From: Methylocapsa sp.
GTDB taxonomy: Bacteria; Pseudomonadota; Alphaproteobacteria; Rhizobiales; Beijerinckiaceae
Length of the DNA stretch: 9,757 bases
NCBI GenBank assembly: GCA_003162995.1
Contig: PLUZ01000467.1
Span: 3,856-13,612, forward strand
Direction: 5' to 3'
The notes beneath the pieces are model-generated. The model ran no database searches. It was not told where the DNA came from and worked only from the letters and a program-made list of their open reading frames with translations. Each line of letters begins with the position of its first letter. The first letter of the stretch is position 1. A program made the position numbers and the translations under genes. Positions 5,457 through 9,757 of the stretch are shown here, in pieces.

Positions 5457-6889
5457 CGGTTTTCCTTGTCTCCTTCTGCAATATTCTGTTCAATTTCGCG
5501 ATTGGGCTTCTTGTCGCGAAATTTCTTGGCCCCGAGGAATATGGCCGGTTTGCCCTCGCTTACGCGACCGCTATCTTCGTGCAAACCGGTTTTTTCGATT
5601 GGATCCGGCTTGGCGCGACGCGATTTTATTCCGAACGGATCCGTTACGAAGAGCCAGCGCTCCGGGCAACGCTTGATTTCGGCTTTGCCATCATCACCGC
5701 CGGACTTGCAGTGGGCATCTGCCTGCTTCTGTTCACCGGCATAAGGTTTACCCTGTCCTATGGCTTAATTGCCCTGGCGCTGAGCGTCGCCGTCGCCAAC
5801 GGGCTTTTCGATTATCATACGGCGCTGGTTCGCGCCTGCTTTGATGACCGTCTTTTTGCGCGGCTGGCTCTCGTCAAGAATGGCGTGGCTTTCACTCTCA
5901 TGGGCGGCGGAGCCTTTCTGTTCGGCTCAGCCAAAATGACGCTTATTGGCACAATCATCAGCCTTGGCGGATCGGTCGTCACTGCCCGCGCAGCGTTGCG
6001 GGATCCGGCCTCGAAGCCCTACCTCGCGCGGCTCCCGATCGCGCGCTCGCTGATGGCCTACAGCCTGCCGATCGTTGGCGCCAATCTGCTTTACCTTGCG
6101 ATCCCGCTCGCCAACCGCTCGATCCTCGCCATTCTCGATGGATTTTCCGAAACCGGACAATTTTCCTTGGCCTATGATTTCGGAACCAAGGCTGTCCAAG
6201 CGATCGGCTCCGCCCTCGATATCGTCTTGTTCCAGATTGCGGTCGCCACGCATGAATTGCACGGTTCGGTGCAGGCAAGGAACCAGATCGCCCGCAATAT
6301 GACAATCGTCATCGCCATGGTCCTGCCGGCGTGCACGGGGCTTTGGCTGACCTTGCCTTCGATTGAAGAACTGGTCGTGCCAGAGGCGTTTCGAGGCCCT
6401 TTCGACGTGCTGTTGCCTCTGATGATGACCGGCCTCTTTTGCATGGCTATGATTCAGTTTGCCATCAACCCAATTTTTCTGATCCAGAAAAAAACCCTGC
6501 CCTTGATTGCCGCAGCGCTCGTAGCCTGCGCCGCCGATCCCATATTGCTGTTGGTTTTGCATCAGGATGACGGCGCCTCGAGTCTCGCCATCGCTCAGAC
6601 CGGCGCGATGCTGGCCGCGCTCATTGTGCTGATTGGTTTTGCTAGCCTCACATGGCAGCATTGGCCGCGCCCGCGCGATCTCGCTGTCGCGGTTTTTGCC
6701 AATGCCTTGATGGGTGTGATCGTTCTGCCCATGCGCAGTCAAGAGCCCGGACTTGCAACGCTCTTCGAGCAGATCGCGACAGGTGTCATCATTTATGCGG
6801 TCGTCGTTTTGGGGCTCGATGTCGCTGGATTGCGCGGCATAGTGCTCGCACGTCTGCGACTTACCTTTACGCGGACGAAGACGCTCTAA
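5453..6889 (+). CDS. Polysaccharide/lipopolysaccharide flippase (Wzx-like, MOP superfamily)
   Basis: A 478-residue, strongly hydrophobic protein with about 12-14 predicted membrane segments, typical of Wzx/RfbX-type oligosaccharide-lipid translocases that move undecaprenyl-linked glycans across the inner membrane. Visible family features are a first helix followed by VAKFLGPEEYGRFALAYA (~21-38), an aromatic IRLGATRFYSE stretch, a central LMAYSLPIVGANLLYLAIPLANRSILA block resembling the second half-repeat, and a basic C-terminus. The start is uncertain. ATG 5453 is coupled to the small upstream ORF by an ATGA overlap and is preferred here. An in-frame TTG at 5399 would add 18 residues rich in arginine and lysine, which would suit a cytoplasmic N-terminus, but it has no ribosome site. 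No glycosyltransferase or polymerase gene is in the window, so the substrate is unknown. Confidence 0.83.
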   Translation: MTVFLVSFCNILFNFAIGLLVAKFLGPEEYGRFALAYATAIFVQTGFFDWIRLGATRFYSERIRYEEPALRATLDFGFAIITAGLAVGICLLLFTGIRFTLSYGLIALALSVAVANGLFDYHTALVRACFDDRLFARLALVKNGVAFTLMGGGAFLFGSAKMTLIGTIISLGGSVVTARAALRDPASKPYLARLPIARSLMAYSLPIVGANLLYLAIPLANRSILAILDGFSETGQFSLAYDFGTKAVQAIGSALDIVLFQIAVATHELHGSVQARNQIARNMTIVIAMVLPACTGLWLTLPSIEELVVPEAFRGPFDVLLPLMMTGLFCMAMIQFAINPIFLIQKKTLPLIAAALVACAADPILLLVLHQDDGASSLAIAQTGAMLAALIVLIGFASLTWQHWPRPRDLAVAVFANALMGVIVLPMRSQEPGLATLFEQIATGVIIYAVVVLGLDVAGLRGIVLARLRLTFTRTKTL

Positions 6890-6897
6890 AACAAAAT

Positions 6898-7824
6898 CTA
6901 AGAAGTGATGCGCCGTTGCATGAGCAGTGTCACCCAGCCATCGATGGCCAGGCGCCGCGACAAGGCCATGCCTTGCCTCTGATAGGCGCAAACGACGCCT
7001 GGCACATCCCGCGCGATGAGCCCCGAGAGGATAACGTCCGCGCGCGGCGCCGTTAATCTTGCGATTTGAGGTGCGAGATCGCGCAGCGGCCGCGCAAGAA
7101 TATTCGCAAGCACCAAATCATAGGGCCCACCTTTCCGCAAAGCGGGATGCGCAGCGCCTTTTGCAAGGACGGGATGCACAAAGCTTGCAACGCGGTTGCG
7201 TTTGGCATTGGCGGCGGCGGTCTTCACGCAAACAGGATCAAGATCACCGGCGCGAATTGCGCGCTTGAATAATTTGGCCGCCCCGATTGCAAGGACGCCA
7301 GAGCCGGTGCCGAGATCCAGAATGGCGGCCGGCCGCCGCCGCCGCGCAACAGCTTCCAGCATGAAAAGACACCCGCGCGTCGAACCATGATGGCCGGTGC
7401 CAAAAGCAAGCGCCGCCTCGATCTCGATTGCGATGTCATTGGCCGCGACCGCGCGGCGGTCATGCGCGCCATGCAGGAGGAACCGCCCCGCCCGCACCGG
7501 ACCAAGTCCCGCAAGGGAGGTGGCAACCCAGTCGCGCTCCCGCACTTCAACGAAAGTCGCGGAGCGGGCAGTGGCGTCGCCCGCGACGACGGCAACGAGG
7601 GCGCGAACATTCGCTTCGTCGGGCGGCGTGCCGAAATAGACCTCGACGGCCCAGGGACCCTTGGTCCAGCTGCTTGTGTCCGGCGCTAGTTCGAAAGCGG
7701 CGGCGGCGGTCGTCGCCGGGTCAAAGGTTTCGACAATGATGTCGGCGACAGTGCGTGCCGTCGCCTCGTCGCAGGAGAGGCGCATGACATGCGTTGCGCC
7801 ATTCGGGGGCAGGCCTTCGAGCAT
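6898..7824 (-). CDS. prmA: Ribosomal protein L11 methyltransferase
   Basis: A 308-residue SAM-dependent methyltransferase that trimethylates ribosomal protein L11. Residues ~1-120 are the L11-recognition domain (THVMRLSCDEATA at 11-23). Then comes the family signature IEIEAALAFGTGHHGSTRGCL (~133-153), the SAM-binding ILDLGTGSGVLAIGAAK (168-184) and the YDLVLANILARPL active-site block (235-247). Length is normal for PrmA. The start is approximate: ATG 7824 gives MLEGLPPNG, while ATG 7839 would add five residues and ATG 7785 remove thirteen; none has a strong ribosome site. The frame is open to 8247, but that part is the opposite-phase shadow of hpnP. It lies 41 bp after the hpnP stop on the same strand and is probably co-transcribed with it. 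It converges on the flippase with only 8 bp between stops. Confidence 0.94.
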   Translation of the reverse strand: MLEGLPPNGATHVMRLSCDEATARTVADIIVETFDPATTAAAAFELAPDTSSWTKGPWAVEVYFGTPPDEANVRALVAVVAGDATARSATFVEVRERDWVATSLAGLGPVRAGRFLLHGAHDRRAVAANDIAIEIEAALAFGTGHHGSTRGCLFMLEAVARRRRPAAILDLGTGSGVLAIGAAKLFKRAIRAGDLDPVCVKTAAANAKRNRVASFVHPVLAKGAAHPALRKGGPYDLVLANILARPLRDLAPQIARLTAPRADVILSGLIARDVPGVVCAYQRQGMALSRRLAIDGWVTLLMQRRITS

Positions 7825-7865
7825 GAGGGCAGCTAGCATGAAGGACCGCGAACGGCAACCGGCCG

Positions 7866-9443
7866 TTACCTTGGCAGCGTTGCCTCGAGTTCGAGCCCCC
7901 GCGCCTTGGCCGAATAATGCGAGGCATTGCCCCTGCCCGCGCAAGCATCGCGCGCGAACATGATGAGATGATGGGCGCACAGGCCAACGCTCAGGATCGG
8001 CTCGATTTGGCCATGCCTCAGGCGGCGCAGCGTGAATTTCCAGAAGCTGCGCCGGTAGTCGCCGCGCACACCGGCAAACCAGAAAAGCCGCGCGAGAATC
8101 ACAAGACCCTTGACGATGTTGCGCGGCGACAGACGCTGCCGGCTCAGCGGCCTTCTCAGGCGATAGGGCCTTGTTGCGTGCATCTGATATTCGTAGCGGG
8201 CGAACAATGTGTCGGGGCGGTAGGCCTTTTCCATGCAGCTCTGCCACATGGCGAGCACGTCATCGTAAGGCAGCTTAAAGTCCACATTCGACTCGCGCCC
8301 CGCATCCTCCTCGTCGAGTAGCCGGTTTTCTTGCTGCAAGCGGTCCCAAAGCGGTGTGCGCGGCAGCGCCTGCAACAGATTGATTGTTGCCATCGGAATT
8401 TTGGATTGCTCCAAAAATTCGAGAATCCGCGTGCCCGAATCCCTTGTGTCCGTGTCGAGGCCAAGAATGATTCCGGATACGACCTCCATCCCATGCCGGT
8501 TGATGGTGGAAACGGCATCGAGGATCGGCACAACCATATTGTGCCCCTTGTCAATCGCTTTCAGCGCCTCGGGTTCTGGCGTCTCGATCCCGCAGAAGAT
8601 CGTGTCGAAAGCAGCCTCGCGCATGAGGCTAAGGATCTCTGGCAAGCGGGCAATGTTGAGCGTCGCTTCGCAAGAGAGGCTGACGGCATAGCCATTGCGC
8701 TTTTGCCATTGAATGAGATGAGGCAAGAGATCGCGCAATGCGCGCCGGTTGGCAATCAGATTGTCATCGACGAAATAAACCGAGCCGTTGACGCCGCAAG
8801 CCAAGAGCTTGTCGAGTTCTCCGATGACTTGGGCCGGCGTCTTCAGGCGCGGAACCCGGCCGTAGAGGCCCGGAATATCGCAGAATTCGCAGGTGTAGGG
8901 GCAGCCGCTCGAAAACTGGATGCTGCCGAGAAAATAGCGCCCGATCTCGGCGAGTTCATAGGCGGGCTCCGGAAAATCGCAGAGGTCGCGGCGGGACTTC
9001 GTTTTCAGCACGATTTGTTCGCGCGGCCGGGAGACGCCGGCGGCGAGCAGGCCGATCAGCGTGTCTGTCGCATCGCCGAGTTCGCCGACATGCAGATAGT
9101 CGAACGCGGGATAGAGTTCGGCACACGCCGAAACCGAGGGACCGCCGAGCACCGCCACTTTGCCGGCGGCATGGGCCCTCTCACAGATGTCCTCCATCCG
9201 GCGGCGCTGGATGTGCATTCCGCTGACGAAGACCGCATCGGCCCAGACGAAATCAGCGGCACGCGCGGGACTCATGTTTTCGTCGATGAAGCGGACTTCC
9301 CAAGTCTTTGGCAGCACCGCTGCGATGACGAGCAGACCTTGCGGCGGCATGAACGCGCGAACCCCATCGGTCAGCGGATAGGCATATTCAAAGGTGCCGA
9401 ACGAAGGGACATAGCGTGGAAACACGCAGAGGATTTTTCGCAT
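7866..9443 (-). CDS. hpnP: B12-binding radical SAM protein, probable hopanoid C-2 methylase
   Basis: A 525-residue protein in HpnP-like order: an N-terminal cobalamin-binding domain (~1-140, with MHIQRRRMEDI at 76-86, GGPSVSACAELYP at 100-112 and FDYLHVGELGDATD), a radical SAM domain with the iron-sulfur motif CPYTCEFCD (C181, C185, C188), and a C-terminal DUF4070-like region. The opening MRKILCVFPRYVPSFGTFEYAYPL and the QFSSGCPYTCEFCDIPGLYG block match my recollection of HpnP, which methylates bacterial hopanoids at C-2. The related C-3 methylase HpnR has the same architecture and is the main alternative. ATG 9443 is chosen because the family sequence begins there; GGAGAG lies 12 bases upstream. 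The frame is open to 9614, but those 57 residues look unconserved. In Rhodopseudomonas palustris hpnP is under EcfG stress control; I see no clear GGAAC-N16/17-CGTT here. No other hopanoid gene is adjacent. Confidence 0.8.
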   Translation of the reverse strand: MRKILCVFPRYVPSFGTFEYAYPLTDGVRAFMPPQGLLVIAAVLPKTWEVRFIDENMSPARAADFVWADAVFVSGMHIQRRRMEDICERAHAAGKVAVLGGPSVSACAELYPAFDYLHVGELGDATDTLIGLLAAGVSRPREQIVLKTKSRRDLCDFPEPAYELAEIGRYFLGSIQFSSGCPYTCEFCDIPGLYGRVPRLKTPAQVIGELDKLLACGVNGSVYFVDDNLIANRRALRDLLPHLIQWQKRNGYAVSLSCEATLNIARLPEILSLMREAAFDTIFCGIETPEPEALKAIDKGHNMVVPILDAVSTINRHGMEVVSGIILGLDTDTRDSGTRILEFLEQSKIPMATINLLQALPRTPLWDRLQQENRLLDEEDAGRESNVDFKLPYDDVLAMWQSCMEKAYRPDTLFARYEYQMHATRPYRLRRPLSRQRLSPRNIVKGLVILARLFWFAGVRGDYRRSFWKFTLRRLRHGQIEPILSVGLCAHHLIMFARDACAGRGNASHYSAKARGLELEATLPR

Positions 9444-9675
9444 GTTTCCATGCGTCTCTCCGCGACCGTGCGCTTGATCCTCCACAGCTTGAGACATGCC
9501 TCGCATCCATGGCCGGTCGTTGCATGGCGGTCTTGATCGCGGATTCGTTCCACGCCGCTGACACGTTTCCACGCAAGGTACCGGCTTCCAGAAATAAGTA
9601 AAGCGGGCTAGCAAGCGATGATTTTATGCCTGCCTGTCGCGCCTTTGCGCATGTCCAGATCCGCTGCGGCGCAAT
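9444..9675. other. Upstream region of hpnP, no supported gene
   Basis: About 230 bp between the hpnP start and the terminator of the next gene must hold the hpnP promoter. The hpnP frame stays open to 9614 with alternative starts at 9497 (ATG) and 9614 (ATG), neither with a well-spaced ribosome site. A second ATG at 9451, out of frame with hpnP, is better spaced (six bases) from the GGAGAG at 9456-9461 than the hpnP ATG itself. I cannot place promoter boxes with confidence. Confidence 0.5.
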
Positions 9676-9703
9676 GAAAAAACCCGGCCTGGAGGGCCGG
9701 GTT
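9676..9703 (-). terminator. Rho-independent terminator (minus strand)
   Basis: AACCCGGCC (9681-9689) pairs perfectly with GGCCGGGTT (9695-9703) around a five-base loop. Read on the minus strand, this is a 9-bp GC-rich stem followed at once by six Ts (the A-run at 9677-9682), the classical intrinsic terminator. On the plus strand no T-run follows, so it acts for a minus-strand gene to the right of the window. It also insulates hpnP from read-through. Confidence 0.88.
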
Positions 9704-9738
9704 CGAGTTTGCTAGAAAGGACTTGTTTTGCTTCAATC

Positions 9739-9757
9739 TTAGAGTCGGTCCGAAAAG
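9739..9757 (-). CDS. Possible 3' end of a minus-strand gene, mostly outside window
   Basis: On the minus strand the last codons before the edge read FSDRL followed by TAA at 9741-9739, 36 bases before the terminator hairpin. This frame then has further stops (TGA, TAG), while the other two frames run open through the hairpin, which is unlikely for a real gene end. Only five residues are visible, so no identity can be given. Confidence 0.35.

Noticed and set aside
5927..6991. 354-codon open frame on the minus strand opposite the flippase
   Set aside because: It is an antisense shadow: low-complexity composition rich in His, Gln, Arg and Asp, no domain, and it runs through the real ends of the flippase and prmA.
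7825..8247. N-terminal extension of prmA to 8247
   Set aside because: The extra 141 residues are hpnP coding sequence read in another phase; PrmA-like sequence begins only near 7824-7839.
8331..9536. 401-codon open frame on the plus strand opposite hpnP
   Set aside because: It lies entirely within hpnP on the other strand, has no recognisable domain, and is the antisense shadow expected in GC-rich coding DNA.
9444..9614. 57-residue N-terminal extension of hpnP
   Set aside because: The family sequence begins at MRKILCVFPRY (ATG 9443); the extension has no signal peptide or conserved motif.
9444..9614. EcfG stress promoter for hpnP
   Set aside because: A GGAAC is present on the minus strand near 9550, but no CGTT follows at 16-17 bases.

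Overview
The window looks like an ordinary chromosomal segment of an alphaproteobacterium in the order Hyphomicrobiales. This rests on moderately high GC, the map-radC pair joined by an ATGA overlap, an Usg-family gene (an alphaproteobacterial family), rhizobial-type intergenic palindromic repeats, and a hopanoid-methylase-like radical SAM gene. A Beijerinckiaceae-like host (Beijerinckia, Methylocella or Methylocapsa type) is my best guess. It is an inference from the proteins, not a demonstrated identity. I see no rRNA, tRNA, CRISPR array, insertion sequence or phage gene.

Layout, left to right: the 3' end of map (methionine aminopeptidase, +) is coupled to radC (JAMM-domain protein, +). A small usg gene (-) converges on radC. 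A gap of about 420 bp with several dyads separates usg from a divergently oriented pcaD-like 3-oxoadipate enol-lactonase (+), which carries a striking lysine-rich, histone-H1-like C-terminal tail. A flavin reductase (-) converges on it. A composite palindromic repeat then lies between the flavin reductase and a CxxxxC-type peroxiredoxin (+). A ccdA-like membrane protein (-) converges on the peroxiredoxin. A 43-codon upstream ORF with a strong Shine-Dalgarno sequence leads into a polysaccharide-type flippase (+) through an ATGA overlap. On the minus strand, a probable hopanoid C-2 methylase (hpnP) is followed closely by prmA (ribosomal protein L11 methyltransferase), which converges on the flippase with 8 bp between the stops. 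At the right edge, an intrinsic terminator on the minus strand marks the end of a gene lying mostly outside the window.

The genes do not form a single pathway. The recognisable themes are housekeeping (map, radC, prmA), thiol and flavin redox (peroxiredoxin, CcdA, flavin reductase) and envelope or lipid functions (flippase, HpnP). Genes alternate as short divergent and convergent units; the only likely co-transcribed sets are map-radC, the small ORF plus flippase, and hpnP-prmA. I found no convincing evidence of a new multi-gene system. The best second-look items are the basic tail on the enol-lactonase, the repeat that keeps an ORF open into the peroxiredoxin, the coupled upstream ORF of the flippase, and a run of ATGAC/GTCAT half-sites upstream of pcaD.
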